DNA of 64,000 bases from Vibrio sp. 10N (GCF_036245475.1 NZ_BTPM01000001.1:1798001-1862000), one strand, 5' to 3'; shown: positions 36,449 through 44,579, counted from the first letter of the stretch. The notes: generated by a model not told the origin, from the sequence alone. Made by a program: numbers and translations.

Positions 36449-38035
36449 ATGTCTAACATCGACTTCTCACAATTCGAAAACCTAAGCCCATTTGAACTTA
36501 AAGACAAACTTATCGAAGTGGCAAAAACGACTCCAGACCGCATGCTTATGGACGCTGGCCGTGGTAACCCTAACTTCCTAGCAACGCTACCTCGTCACGC
36601 TTTCCTTCGCTTAGGTGACTTCGCAATGCAAGAAGCTGAGCGCAACTACGCTTACCTAGATGCTGGCTTTGGCGGCATCCCAGATGGTAAAGGCATCGTT
36701 GAGCGTTTTGATACGTTCGTAGGTAAAGCGGGTGACTCTGAAGGCGTTCGTTTCCTAGAAAAAGCACTGAGCTACGCGAAAGACCGTCTAGGTATCGACA
36801 AGCAAGAGTTCCTAAATGAGCTAGTACTCGCATTCCTTGGTTGTAACTACCCTGTTCCTCCTCGCATGCTTGTGAACATCGAAAAAGTGGTTAAGCAATA
36901 CATCGCAGAAGAGATGTATGGCCCTATGCCAACTACGACTAACTTTGACCTATTCGCAACTGAAGGCGGCACTGCGTCAATGACCTACACCTTCCAAACC
37001 ATGTTCCACAATGGTCTGCTGAAGAAAGGTGACAAGGTTGCACTGACTACGCCTATCTTTACTCCGTACCTAGAAATCCCAGAGCTTTCTGAGTACGAAC
37101 TGGAAATCGTAGAAATCCGTCTAGACGAGAAAACATGGCAGCTTCCTCAATCTGAGATTGAAAAGCTAGCTGACGAGCAAATCAAACTGCTTTGTGTGGT
37201 AAACCCAGCTAACCCAGCGTCTGTGAAGTTCTCTGACGACACGCTAAACCGCCTAACTTCATTTGTTGAAGAGCAGCGTAAAGACCTATTCATCATTACT
37301 GATGACGTGTACGGCACATTCGCAGATAACTTTGTATCGCTATTTGCAAAACTGCCATACAACACACTTTGTGTGTACTCATTTTCAAAATACTTCGGTG
37401 CAACAGGCTGGCGTCTAGGCACTATCGCAATTCAAGACAACAACGTGTTTGATGATGCGATGCGTGCACTACCAGAAGCACAGCAGCTTCAGCTTGATGA
37501 CCGTTACAAAACACTGACTCCAACGCCGCGTGACATTAAATTTATCGACCGCATCGTTGCAGACAGCCGTGCCGTAGCACTAAACCACACCGCGGGTCTA
37601 TCGCTACCACAACAAGTTCAAATGGCAATGTTCTCTCTAAACTGCCTAATGGACCTAGAAGACAAGTACAAAGACGCATGTAAACGCATCATCCGCGAGC
37701 GCTTCAACACGCTTTACGAAAACATGGGCATTACTGTCGAAGAAGACAAAGACCGAGTGGATTACTACACCCTACTTGAGCTAGACACCCTAGGTGGCAA
37801 GCTTTACGGCGACGAGTTCGTTGAGTGGTTCAAAGCAAGTAACAAGGGTAAAGACTTCTTGTTCCGCCTGGCTCACGAAACCGGTGTTATCTTGCTTCCT
37901 GGTAAAGGCTTCGATGTGGTACACGCATCAGTACGTGTGTCACTCGCTAACCTAACTCACCACGAGTATGAGTTGATTGGCCGCGAAACTCGCCGCGTAC
38001 TTGATGAGTACTTCCAAGAGTTCATGGCTCAATAA
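36449..38035 (+). CDS. aspD: Aspartate 4-decarboxylase (bifunctional with aspartate transaminase)
   Basis: A 528-residue PLP enzyme of the AsdA/AspD family that turns L-aspartate into L-alanine and CO2 (EC 4.1.1.12). The PLP lysine is Lys314 in YSFSKYFGATGWRLG; other family blocks are MDAGRGNPNFLA near the N-terminus and TEGGTASMTYTFQTMF. Together with AspT it forms the aspartate-alanine cycle described in Tetragenococcus and Comamonas. Codon use is highly biased toward preferred Vibrio codons, as in aspT, pointing to strong expression. Confidence 0.96.
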   Translation: MSNIDFSQFENLSPFELKDKLIEVAKTTPDRMLMDAGRGNPNFLATLPRHAFLRLGDFAMQEAERNYAYLDAGFGGIPDGKGIVERFDTFVGKAGDSEGVRFLEKALSYAKDRLGIDKQEFLNELVLAFLGCNYPVPPRMLVNIEKVVKQYIAEEMYGPMPTTTNFDLFATEGGTASMTYTFQTMFHNGLLKKGDKVALTTPIFTPYLEIPELSEYELEIVEIRLDEKTWQLPQSEIEKLADEQIKLLCVVNPANPASVKFSDDTLNRLTSFVEEQRKDLFIITDDVYGTFADNFVSLFAKLPYNTLCVYSFSKYFGATGWRLGTIAIQDNNVFDDAMRALPEAQQLQLDDRYKTLTPTPRDIKFIDRIVADSRAVALNHTAGLSLPQQVQMAMFSLNCLMDLEDKYKDACKRIIRERFNTLYENMGITVEEDKDRVDYYTLLELDTLGGKLYGDEFVEWFKASNKGKDFLFRLAHETGVILLPGKGFDVVHASVRVSLANLTHHEYELIGRETRRVLDEYFQEFMAQ

Positions 38036-38041
38036 ACAGCC

Positions 38042-38071
38042 TTAAGCCTCGCTCTGCGAGGCTTAATTTTT
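38042..38071 (+). terminator. Terminator after aspD
   Basis: An 11-bp stem TTAAGCCTCGC/GCGAGGCTTAA, loop TCT, then a T run. It separates aspD from pdxY. Confidence 0.92.
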
Positions 38072-38125
38072 CCCTTTACATGAAAAGCACTCAGTTGGCT
38101 TTTCGATTAAAAGAAGAAGTACGCT

Positions 38126-38983
38126 ATGAAAGGTATTATTTCTATTCAATCACACGTTGTTTATGGACGTGCTGGAAACAGCTCTGCTGTATTCCCACTA
38201 CAAAGACTTGGCTTTGAAGTATGGCCAATTCACACCGTTCAGTTCTCAAACCATACACAATACCAACAGGGTTGGACTGGATACGCATTTCACCCGAGTA
38301 TCATTGGGGAGCTAACGCTTGGCCTAAATAAGATTGGTGCTCTTAAAGACTGTGAAGCGATTTTATCAGGTTACATGGGCAGTGCAGCACAAGCACACGA
38401 AGTACTTAAGCTGGTAAACAAAGTAAAAAAAGAAAACCCAAATGCACTCTACGTGTGTGATCCAGTAATGGGAGATTCTGAGAAGGGCTGCATCCTAGAT
38501 CCTGAAATAACGGATGAGTTGATTACTCACCTTATGCCTGCAGCAGATGTGATTATTCCTAATCAATTTGAGCTCACTCAGTTTACCGGGATCGAGATAA
38601 CTTCTCTTGAAGACGCGGTGAAAGCATGCAAAAAAGCACTGACAATGGGACCAAAGGTTGTATTGGTAAAACACTTGCACGGTATATCAAACAACATTTT
38701 CACCATGATGCTAGCGACTGAGGGCCATTGCTATATGGTTCAGCGCCCTTTCCTCGACTTCGAACGCGAGCCCGTAGGCGTTGGCGACTTGATTTCTGCG
38801 CTGTTTACAGCAGGTCTTCTAAGCGAACTTTCACCTGTTAAAGCATTCGAACATGCAAACAATGCTTGTTATGGCGTTCTACGCGAGACCCACAGGCGTG
38901 ACGAGTGGGAGCTCCAAACTGTCGCGGCCCAACAAAGCCTTGTCGATCCGAAAGATCGTTTCTGTGCAACTCAACTAGCGTAA
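38126..38983 (+). CDS. pdxY: Pyridoxal kinase PdxY
   Basis: A 285-residue kinase of the PdxY/PdxK group: N-terminal [24 protein letters not shown], the YVCDPVMGD motif and the C-terminal anion hole [14 protein letters not shown] with the catalytic Asp. It phosphorylates pyridoxal to PLP. Its place straight after aspD, a PLP enzyme made in large amounts, suggests that cofactor supply is tied to the aspartate cycle. Confidence 0.95.
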   Translation: MKGIISIQSHVVYGRAGNSSAVFPLQRLGFEVWPIHTVQFSNHTQYQQGWTGYAFHPSIIGELTLGLNKIGALKDCEAILSGYMGSAAQAHEVLKLVNKVKKENPNALYVCDPVMGDSEKGCILDPEITDELITHLMPAADVIIPNQFELTQFTGIEITSLEDAVKACKKALTMGPKVVLVKHLHGISNNIFTMMLATEGHCYMVQRPFLDFEREPVGVGDLISALFTAGLLSELSPVKAFEHANNACYGVLRETHRRDEWELQTVAAQQSLVDPKDRFCATQLA

Positions 38984-39057
38984 AGACAAACTCATGAAAA
39001 AAGCAATTATCGCCGTGGCTACTACGTACTAAACTGAATCGGTTCTTGTAGGATTGG

Positions 39058-39102
39058 ATCCTTCAAACGCGATTGTGGAGATTCAGCTCAAAAAGATATT
39101 AT
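39058..39102 (+). promoter_or_regulatory. 19-base promoter box B plus -10 hexamer (candidate small RNA promoter)
   Basis: ATCCTTCAAACGCGATTGT (39058-39076; 17 of 19 positions). TATTAT follows after 20 bases (39097-39102). There is no protein gene downstream on this strand, but a strong terminator ends at 39206. Confidence 0.65.
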
Positions 39103-39108
39103 CTCTCC

Positions 39109-39206
39109 GTCAAGGCGTAATGCTCCTTGGTACTGTAATTGATCTCAAAAGGATTAACATGGCGTATGGGGCAACCCTGCTTTGGGAAGGGATTCCCAAT
39201 TTTTTT
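39109..39206 (+). ncRNA. Candidate small RNA, about 98 nt
   Basis: The stretch runs from the start site expected for the TATTAT at 39097-39102 to the end of a Rho-independent terminator (39182-39206: TTGGGAA/TTCCCAA and eight T). A first hairpin CAAGG/CCTTG lies at 39111-39129, then an unpaired, A-rich middle. This is the layout of Hfq-type sRNAs. A 20-codon open frame (39159-39221) runs through the terminator and is unlikely to be real. I do not recognise it as a known sRNA. Confidence 0.5.
39182..39206 (+). terminator. Rho-independent terminator of the candidate small RNA
   Basis: The stem TTGGGAA, loop GGGA, TTCCCAA, then TTTTTTTT. It faces the plus strand, away from pdxY by 200 bases, and abuts the end of the convergent GNAT gene. 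Confidence 0.88.
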
Positions 39207-39695
39207 CTACTCTCCCACTAGCCCTTTATACATCACGAAACTATCAACATAACCTAGGCGGCTGTGATTATAGGCTCTAGGAATCGTCCCTACGATATCA
39301 AAGCCAAGACTTTGCCAAAGCGCCACTGCGGTAGTATTTGTCGATACCACACTGTTAAACTGCATCGCTTCAAACCCCAGTTCTATAGCAATCTGTTGCG
39401 AGTACTCGCACATTAAACATGCAATCCCCTTCCCTCTGGCTCTCTCAGATACCATGTATCCGCAATTGCAAATATGGCGGCTTGGTCCTGTAGCATTTGC
39501 TTTTATGTAAAACGAGCCTAGTATCTCTCTGTCTTTTACATAAACGAATGTTTTGAGTGGTAGATTGCACCAAACATCAAACGACTGTTCTAATGACATA
39601 TTTGGTTCAAAAGCATAAGTCTCCTGACCCTCGATGTTTTTTGAAAACGTAGGCCAAAATGCGTCAAAATCGTCTCGAGTCATTTCACGAAACAT
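39207..39695 (-). CDS. GNAT family N-acetyltransferase
   Basis: A 162-residue acetyltransferase: core strand GSFYIKAN, acetyl-CoA loop VSERARGKGIACLMCEY (R-x-x-G-x-G/A), and NTTAVALWQSLGFDIVGTIPRA. The substrate is unknown; the ending resembles L-amino acid or phosphinothricin-type acetyltransferases. First of a series of small minus-strand genes. Confidence 0.9.
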   Translation of the reverse strand: MFREMTRDDFDAFWPTFSKNIEGQETYAFEPNMSLEQSFDVWCNLPLKTFVYVKDREILGSFYIKANATGPSRHICNCGYMVSERARGKGIACLMCEYSQQIAIELGFEAMQFNSVVSTNTTAVALWQSLGFDIVGTIPRAYNHSRLGYVDSFVMYKGLVGE

Positions 39696-39727
39696 TGGGT
39701 ATACCTCAAGTCAGTGGAATCAGATAA

Positions 39728-40075
39728 TCAAACTCGCGCAAGGTGGTTTAAAGGCGACCAACCCATAACACCTTTGTCGCTTGATTTTTCACACCAAATC
39801 CAACCATTAAGCTCAAACTCAGCAACCAATATCTCACCTACCGACAATGAGTGCTCTACAGCGCGGTAGTCACTTTGAACTATTGCTGCGTCACTCTTTA
39901 TCGTTAGTATCTGCTTAGGCACCCATCCTTTCTTACCGCAACCGCGACAAAGAACCCAGTTTGGCCAATCGCCTTGCGGATCAGATTCTTCAACGACTGT
40001 GAGTTGCTCACCTTGTGTAACGATGATCGGATGTTCGGGTATATCGGTGTAATCCTTTACTACTTTGTACTGCAT
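39728..40075 (-). CDS. Double SH3-like domain protein
   Basis: A 115-residue soluble protein made of two SH3-like halves: YTDIPEHPIIVTQGEQLTVV with WVPKQIL, and YRAVEHSLSVGEILVAE with GWSPLNHL. A Cys pair in CRGCGKKGW separates them. Such stand-alone SH3 proteins are common in marine bacteria with no assigned role. Confidence 0.82.
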   Translation of the reverse strand: MQYKVVKDYTDIPEHPIIVTQGEQLTVVEESDPQGDWPNWVLCRGCGKKGWVPKQILTIKSDAAIVQSDYRAVEHSLSVGEILVAEFELNGWIWCEKSSDKGVMGWSPLNHLARV

Positions 40076-40113
40076 ATACAGACTTGCTCTTGCTATAGAG
40101 ATGTTTAACGGAA

Positions 40114-40545
40114 TTAAGAAATAACGTAGGCCAACAAATCAACAACTTGTTCCGGTGTCGTCGCCCATGCTTGTGCAGCGCCATCGACCTCTTTCAGCGC
40201 ATGCACTAAATTTTCATCATGTAGAGTGATGTAAGGCTTGCCCAGTGCTGCGCAGTACCCAGCATCAAAAGCCGCATTCCACTGCTTATATTTGTCGCCA
40301 AAACGAATGATCGCGATATCACATGCTTTGATAGCCGTTTGAATTCTAATGGCGTTTACTTTTGCAGATTTGTGGTCGCGCCAAAACTGTTGAGACTCAG
40401 CGCCTAAACCATCGCCCGCAGAATCACTTGATTCATGATCCGTATTAGCAGACGTAAAACTGATATTAAGATCCTTGGCTTTACAGCCCTCGATGATTTG
40501 CTCTCGCCAATCGGTATGTATTTCACCTGATAGATATACTTTCAA
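40114..40545 (-). CDS. YtoQ family protein
   Basis: A 143-residue cytoplasmic protein with the family's VYLSGEIHTDWREQI N-terminus, FTSANTDHESSDSAGD middle and NAAFDAGYCAALGKPYITLHDENLVHALKEVDGAA end; the fold resembles nucleoside deoxyribosyltransferases. Function unknown. I favour a TTG start at 40545, preceded by GGAG six bases upstream, which matches where the family normally begins; ATG starts at 40563 or 40557 would add 4-6 residues and place the ribosome site inside the gene. Confidence 0.85.
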   Translation of the reverse strand: MKVYLSGEIHTDWREQIIEGCKAKDLNISFTSANTDHESSDSAGDGLGAESQQFWRDHKSAKVNAIRIQTAIKACDIAIIRFGDKYKQWNAAFDAGYCAALGKPYITLHDENLVHALKEVDGAAQAWATTPEQVVDLLAYVIS

Positions 40546-40614
40546 CACGCACTCCATTAACACATTGATTTTAAGACAGTCTACTCGTACCGCCTTGGCT
40601 GAGCAATGATTGAA

Positions 40615-40836
40615 TTATCGACAGAAGGTATCGATATAGAGAGCCTCTACCTTGTCTCTCGCCCACTGAGTGCGGCGCAAGAATTTAAGAGAAGATTTGA
40701 TAGAGGGGTTGTTGTAAAAGCAATTAATCTGAATTTCCGCGTCTAAGCCTTCCCAACCATAGTGCTCTTGAAGGCGTACTAGGATTTTTTCTAATGTCAG
40801 GCCGTGTAGTGGATTGTTTGGTTGCTCTTGACTCAT
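40615..40836 (-). CDS. VF530 family DNA-binding protein (DUF2132)
   Basis: A 73-residue helical protein with the family core [30 protein letters not shown] and [16 protein letters not shown]. The family is named after a Vibrio fischeri structure and is thought to bind nucleic acid. It stands as a single gene on the minus strand. Confidence 0.92.
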   Translation of the reverse strand: MSQEQPNNPLHGLTLEKILVRLQEHYGWEGLDAEIQINCFYNNPSIKSSLKFLRRTQWARDKVEALYIDTFCR

Positions 40837-40910
40837 GTCTTATACCTAAAGTTTGTTCAACGCGCGCAGTGTATCAGATTAAGCATCCATCGACCTCAGG
40901 TTAATTGATC

Positions 40911-41023
40911 CGTCAGGCGCCTCTGGGTGCAAACATAATTATAGCCATGCTGAGCAACGCAACTAAGGTACCGACAATATCCCATGTAGTTGGCTTGATT
41001 CCAGCAACTAGCCAAACTGTGAT
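40911..41023 (-). pseudogene. C-terminal remnant of a YnfA (UPF0060) family membrane protein
   Basis: Read on the minus strand this gives [20 protein letters not shown] and then [14 protein letters not shown] and a stop, the last two strands/helix of the small UPF0060/YnfA membrane family. The first two thirds of the gene are absent. The remnant begins at the junction with the DUF2805 fragment at about 41010-41023, in another frame. Confidence 0.65.
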
Positions 41024-41100
41024 CGAATGGCTTCAAAAGGCGTTCTGTCCTCCCAAGCCATCTCAATAATTCTTGACTCCATCTCTTGTGTTACTTCCAT
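41008..41100 (-). pseudogene. N-terminal remnant of a DUF2805 (TIGR03643) family gene
   Basis: From ATG 41100 the minus strand reads MEVTQEMESRIIEMAWEDR then [11 protein letters not shown] and a stop. The stretch [16 protein letters not shown] is the conserved start of DUF2805 proteins, normally about 80 residues; here it stops after 30 at the junction with YnfA sequence. Confidence 0.65.
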
Positions 41101-41179
41101 CACTCAACTCCACACGAAATACAAACAATGTATTGCGCTAGGCTAAGCTCGTTAGTTCAGTAGACCTAATCCATAGTCT

Positions 41180-41812
41180 CTAACCAGAGATCTCACTCCC
41201 TAACTGATTTAGAAAATTTCGCATGAATTTCACTCTCTGTTCTGCCTCTAGTTTTGCTGAAGCAGTCTGCATCATACCAGGAAGACGAAACAGCTTAGTG
41301 TGGTAGTGATCGATTGAATAGCGCTTGTCATCAGGGTCCCTTACAGCACAAAAAGGGTCATCTTCATTGTACAAACTCACTCCCATTTGAGTGCTGACCT
41401 GCAAACAACGAGCGACGCCTATCGCGCCAAGGGCATCAAGCCTGTCTGCATCTTGTACTATTTTCGCTTCTAAGGTTTGCGGTGGAATATTGGCACTAAA
41501 GCTGTGTGCACAAATAGCATGATGAATCGCTTTGAAGTGCTTTGACAGGTAGTCAATTGTTTTCAAAAAGCTTAAGGCTTTCTCCGCAGCTTTAGTTGAA
41601 CTGAGCTCACGTTGAGGATGGTTCTTCGGGAAGGAAAAACAATCATGCAAGTACGCCGCTGGTAGAACGACATCTATATTTCCACCTTCGAGTGTACAAA
41701 GTTTCTTTGCGAGACTAACTACGCGCATGACATGACAAAGGTCATGAGCTAAATCTTGTGTCATTTCAGATTGTATGAACGCCTTAAACTGTGGCTCGTA
41801 AGTCTCTAACAC
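41180..41812 (-). CDS. HD domain phosphohydrolase (YedJ-like)
   Basis: A 210-residue protein with the metal-binding pattern of HD hydrolases: DLCHVMRVVSLAKKL (first His), AAYLHDCFSFPKN (His-Asp) and VQDADRLDALGAIGVAR (last Asp). YedJ-type proteins hydrolyse phosphates of unknown nature. It is followed by the remnant region and preceded by a small membrane protein gene. Confidence 0.9.
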   Translation of the reverse strand: MLETYEPQFKAFIQSEMTQDLAHDLCHVMRVVSLAKKLCTLEGGNIDVVLPAAYLHDCFSFPKNHPQRELSSTKAAEKALSFLKTIDYLSKHFKAIHHAICAHSFSANIPPQTLEAKIVQDADRLDALGAIGVARCLQVSTQMGVSLYNEDDPFCAVRDPDDKRYSIDHYHTKLFRLPGMMQTASAKLEAEQRVKFMRNFLNQLGSEISG

Positions 41813-41889
41813 CTGTACTCCCTCTAGACCTTAACACATAATTTCAGTTGGTTACGATAGCACATCGAAAACAAAACGGGTGTCAACGG

Positions 41890-42198
41890 TTACAGCAATT
41901 GTGAGCCGAAAATCGACATAACTAGCGTTACAGTGAAGACCAAAACGTAACTGTGATATTTTGTTCGAGTATTTGGTTTTGCCACGATAATTGTAAATAC
42001 AGTAAACGAAGCAAGCTCGACGATAAGCTGTGGTCCAGCCAACAAGTATCCATACACTGTTACCAAAGATAGTCCTTCGTCTCCTCTACAGGTATACCCT
42101 GTTAGTGAACATACCGAGAATACGAAGCCCAGAAAAACTATGTGATTGATAATTCCTAAACTAAGAAAGAAGCGCGTAATTTTACTTGCGTCAAACAT
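41890..42198 (-). CDS. Small membrane protein, unknown function
   Basis: A 102-residue protein with three hydrophobic segments, starting at ATG 42198 behind a good ribosome site (GGGAGGTGGTGC); an upstream start at 42234 would ignore it. Cys residues in CSLTGYTC may face the periplasm. I do not recognise the family. Confidence 0.65.
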   Translation of the reverse strand: MFDASKITRFFLSLGIINHIVFLGFVFSVCSLTGYTCRGDEGLSLVTVYGYLLAGPQLIVELASFTVFTIIVAKPNTRTKYHSYVLVFTVTLVMSIFGSQLL

Positions 42199-42272
42199 GC
42201 ACCACCTCCCCCGGTTGAAAACCTTCAAACTCAATTCGCTAGACTCCCTACAGTTAAGCTAAACCAAGTAGT

Positions 42273-42357
42273 AATTGCCACCAAACAGAAAAGCCCAATG
42301 ACTTGATACCAGTATCCATAAAAGGACTTACATCAATAATTGGGCTCAGTGGCAATT
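42273..42357. repeat. Nested inverted repeats (85-base foldback)
   Basis: Outer arms AATTGCCAC (42273-42281) and GTGGCAATT (42349-42357) surround inner arms AGCCCAAT (42292-42299) and ATTGGGCT (42339-42346), with a 39-base loop. It has no open frame. It could be a small mobile-element remnant or a structured RNA; neither is proven. Confidence 0.6.
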
Positions 42358-42365
42358 CGTATTAT

Positions 42366-42400
42366 AGCCAGCACGGTTTAGTTTTAGTTCCTTGCTGGCT
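42366..42400 (-). terminator. Hairpin after the pseudo-esterase gene
   Basis: AGCCAGCA and TGCTGGCT close a 19-base loop, 12 bases after the stop codon at 42412. No T run follows, so termination is uncertain. Confidence 0.45.
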
Positions 42401-42411
42401 TCTAGTATTGG

Positions 42412-44427
42412 TTATTTTAAGTAGAAGCCGATTAGCTCACTGCTTTCCATACCCGCTAGTCTGCCATCTTTAAGAAGCTCATCCTTGCCAACTTTCGTCA
42501 TTCGGTCCCAATCATACGTCGGACCATCTGTTTCACTGCCATCGATAACCCAAACGCTATCTGAACCTTTCTGGTACTGTTCTTTTTCGAACAACTCATC
42601 GCTAAACCAAACACGAGACATCTTACTCATCATTGCTTCATCTTGACTAGACACACTAAACGTTGTTCCATCAGAGCGCACGGCTTTGTTAAAAACGAAA
42701 GGAAGCTCTGAGCCAAAACATGGCGTTCCGAAGCTGCAGCTCAGCGATTTCACTACTTGAATGAGATCAGTTTCTTTCTCACTAAATAAGTTACCTTTTG
42801 GTACTGAGTTAAAGCTACCACGATAGTTAAACTCATACATAGTCGCTTGAATTTGAGAATCATAAGCTGACGCGACTTGAGCTCGAATAGGGCCCGCAAA
42901 CATCATATCGCTGGTCATTTGGTTAAACTGCTTCATGTTATCAAACGCACCGCTAAGCTCTTTTTCCGAGTTAGCCGCATAATCCTCAAAGCCAAGTAAG
43001 GTGCCTGTTTGATCAGTATTACCTAGACCATAGAACAGTGTATTTACAGCTTCGTAAGCGGTCTCTGGTAGAAGGTTGATGATGTCACCCAACTCTAACT
43101 GGATGTTTACATCATTGCCGTCAATGCTCGCTAGCTCAGCTCGCAGCAACTCAACATTGTCTTCTTCTGTCAACCAAGTAGCGATGACTTCGGGTGATTG
43201 TGGCCCATTTTCTTCAGTCAAAAGATCTGGGTCATTGTTCATGATCAAATCCACTACCATAGGAATCAAGAAGGTAATGTCCGCCAGAGAACCAAACGCG
43301 CGCTCATCCGCAGCGTTATAACCTGCAACTGTTGGTACTGTAAGTTCAGTATCAAAAGGTTGAGATTTTAGGTGATAACCTTTGTCTGACCCAATCAGTT
43401 TTTTTCGATACTCAATGTAAGGCGCAAATGGCATCAACGTCGCTATTGGTGTCGCGTTTGAGCTGATTGGGTTTATTGTTGCAGCGCTAGTGACTACCCA
43501 ATCCACAATCTTAGACGTTGCCCTAGACATTGATTGTTGCTTGTCCATAATTTCTTTCAGCGACATGTTCTCCATCTCAGAAACAGACGCGAAGGATTCA
43601 GCATTGCTGCTGCTTTTGTATTCAAAGCCATATGGATTACTTTGCATGATTGCGCGCTGGAAATACTCGCCAGCAATAAACTCATCGCTGTTGTCTTGCT
43701 GCAGGATACCTATCGACATAGCGCCTGCGCCCTGTCCCATAACTGTTACGTCACCTGCATCACCACCAAACTTATCAATATTGTTGTTAACCCACTCTAA
43801 CGCGCGTTTTTGGTCACCAATACCAAAGTTTCCGCCTTTGCTGTCATCTTTGTAAGTCGAGCCAAGTAAACCCAGACGGTAGTTAAATGTGACTGCGATA
43901 AAAGGCTGTCCGTCTAGTTGTCCTTGAGCGACAACATTGTCACCGTGAACATGAGGATCTGAACCAGAGCCGTTTTCAAAGTTACCACCATGAATGAATA
44001 CATATACAGGTACTCGTTGGTCAGCCTCTAGATTACTCGGACGCCAAATATTAAGATTTAGGCAGTCCTCTGATTGGCGAATTTCGGTTAACGCCGTTTG
44101 CGGACATACCGCACCAAACTCTGTAGCATAACCGTCTTCTAGAGCAACCGTATCACTGTGATTAAAGCGAGTCGCTTCTGCATAAGGGATACCCTTAAAG
44201 CTTTCAATTCGAACCTTTTGTTGTGTGCCCGCAGTATCGCGTACAACAACAGACTCGCTAGTGGCGACCAAAGTGACATCGCCAATTTCAGTTTCAACTG
44301 GGTAGCTTACACCGGGTTCTACAGGCTTAGGCTCACTCGGTTTAGTTGTAGAGTTGTTGCTGCCGCCACAAGCAGCAAGCGCTAAAGGAATTGCTAGAGA
44401 TAGAACAGTACGAACAGACTTACGCAT
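42412..44427 (-). CDS. Type-B carboxylesterase-like lipoprotein, catalytic Ser and His replaced
   Basis: A 671-residue protein with a lipoprotein signal (lipobox ALAAC, then a Ser/Thr/Pro linker). It has the type-B carboxylesterase fold signs: PVYVFIHGGNFENGSG (oxyanion loop), SEDCLNLNIW, FGGDAGDVTVMG, and SELPFVF. But the nucleophile motif, normally GESAG, reads GQGAG with Gly233 in place of Ser (codon GGC), and the catalytic His before G-S-E-L-P is Phe571 (TTT). The acid region GYNAADERAFG is kept. It is therefore probably not an ordinary esterase; it may bind lipid, as neuroligins and gliotactins keep the fold without catalysis. It has promoter box C upstream. Confidence 0.85.
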   Translation of the reverse strand: MRKSVRTVLSLAIPLALAACGGSNNSTTKPSEPKPVEPGVSYPVETEIGDVTLVATSESVVVRDTAGTQQKVRIESFKGIPYAEATRFNHSDTVALEDGYATEFGAVCPQTALTEIRQSEDCLNLNIWRPSNLEADQRVPVYVFIHGGNFENGSGSDPHVHGDNVVAQGQLDGQPFIAVTFNYRLGLLGSTYKDDSKGGNFGIGDQKRALEWVNNNIDKFGGDAGDVTVMGQGAGAMSIGILQQDNSDEFIAGEYFQRAIMQSNPYGFEYKSSSNAESFASVSEMENMSLKEIMDKQQSMSRATSKIVDWVVTSAATINPISSNATPIATLMPFAPYIEYRKKLIGSDKGYHLKSQPFDTELTVPTVAGYNAADERAFGSLADITFLIPMVVDLIMNNDPDLLTEENGPQSPEVIATWLTEEDNVELLRAELASIDGNDVNIQLELGDIINLLPETAYEAVNTLFYGLGNTDQTGTLLGFEDYAANSEKELSGAFDNMKQFNQMTSDMMFAGPIRAQVASAYDSQIQATMYEFNYRGSFNSVPKGNLFSEKETDLIQVVKSLSCSFGTPCFGSELPFVFNKAVRSDGTTFSVSSQDEAMMSKMSRVWFSDELFEKEQYQKGSDSVWVIDGSETDGPTYDWDRMTKVGKDELLKDGRLAGMESSELIGFYLK

Positions 44428-44507
44428 AATTGACCTTACTTAATATCATTCTGAAAATCATTCGACTGAGGGACTGTTTGTTCCTTCCCTCAGTTAAGTG
44501 CGGTCAT

Positions 44508-44550
44508 TTTATAAGCAGGTGGAATTTGTCGTTAATCGCGTTTGAAGGAC
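44508..44550 (-). promoter_or_regulatory. 19-base promoter box C plus -10 hexamer upstream of the pseudo-esterase
   Basis: On the minus strand GTCCTTCAAACGCGATTAA (44550-44532; 18 of 19 positions), then 18 bases, then TATAAA (44513-44508). The leader before the ATG at 44427 would be about 74 bases. A hairpin (44549-44579) abuts the box on its upstream side. Confidence 0.7.
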
Positions 44551-44579
44551 GCCATCATCACCAGTATAGATGATGGCGT
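44549..44579 (-). terminator. Hairpin between the CPA2 antiporter and box C
   Basis: Perfect 11-bp arms ACGCCATCATC and GATGATGGCGT. It lies after the antiporter stop at 44622 and may end that operon, though no T run follows. Confidence 0.6.

Larger units (their letters stand above)
40837..41179. other. 343-base gap holding two gene remnants
   Basis: Between the VF530 and HD genes. It holds a broken DUF2805 start joined to a broken YnfA end (described separately); nothing else is coding. Confidence 0.7.

Noticed and set aside
38994..39032. Mini-frame MKKAIIAVATTY resembling a signal peptide start just after pdxY
   Set aside because: Only 12 codons, no good ribosome site and no continuation in any frame; could be a gene remnant but cannot be supported.
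39159..39221. 20-codon frame inside the candidate sRNA
   Set aside because: It runs through the terminator stem and T run; the residues simply read out the hairpin.
39207..42234. Integron cassette array
   Set aside because: The run of small accessory genes on one strand suggested cassettes, but I find no repeated attC-like elements between them and the spacing is irregular.
42220..42238. Possible seventh copy of the 19-base box (CCTTCAAACTCAATTCG)
   Set aside because: The first nine bases match but the CGCGATTAA half is poor, the hexamer 20 bases on (CTAAAC) is weak, and no gene or terminator-ended transcript follows on that strand.
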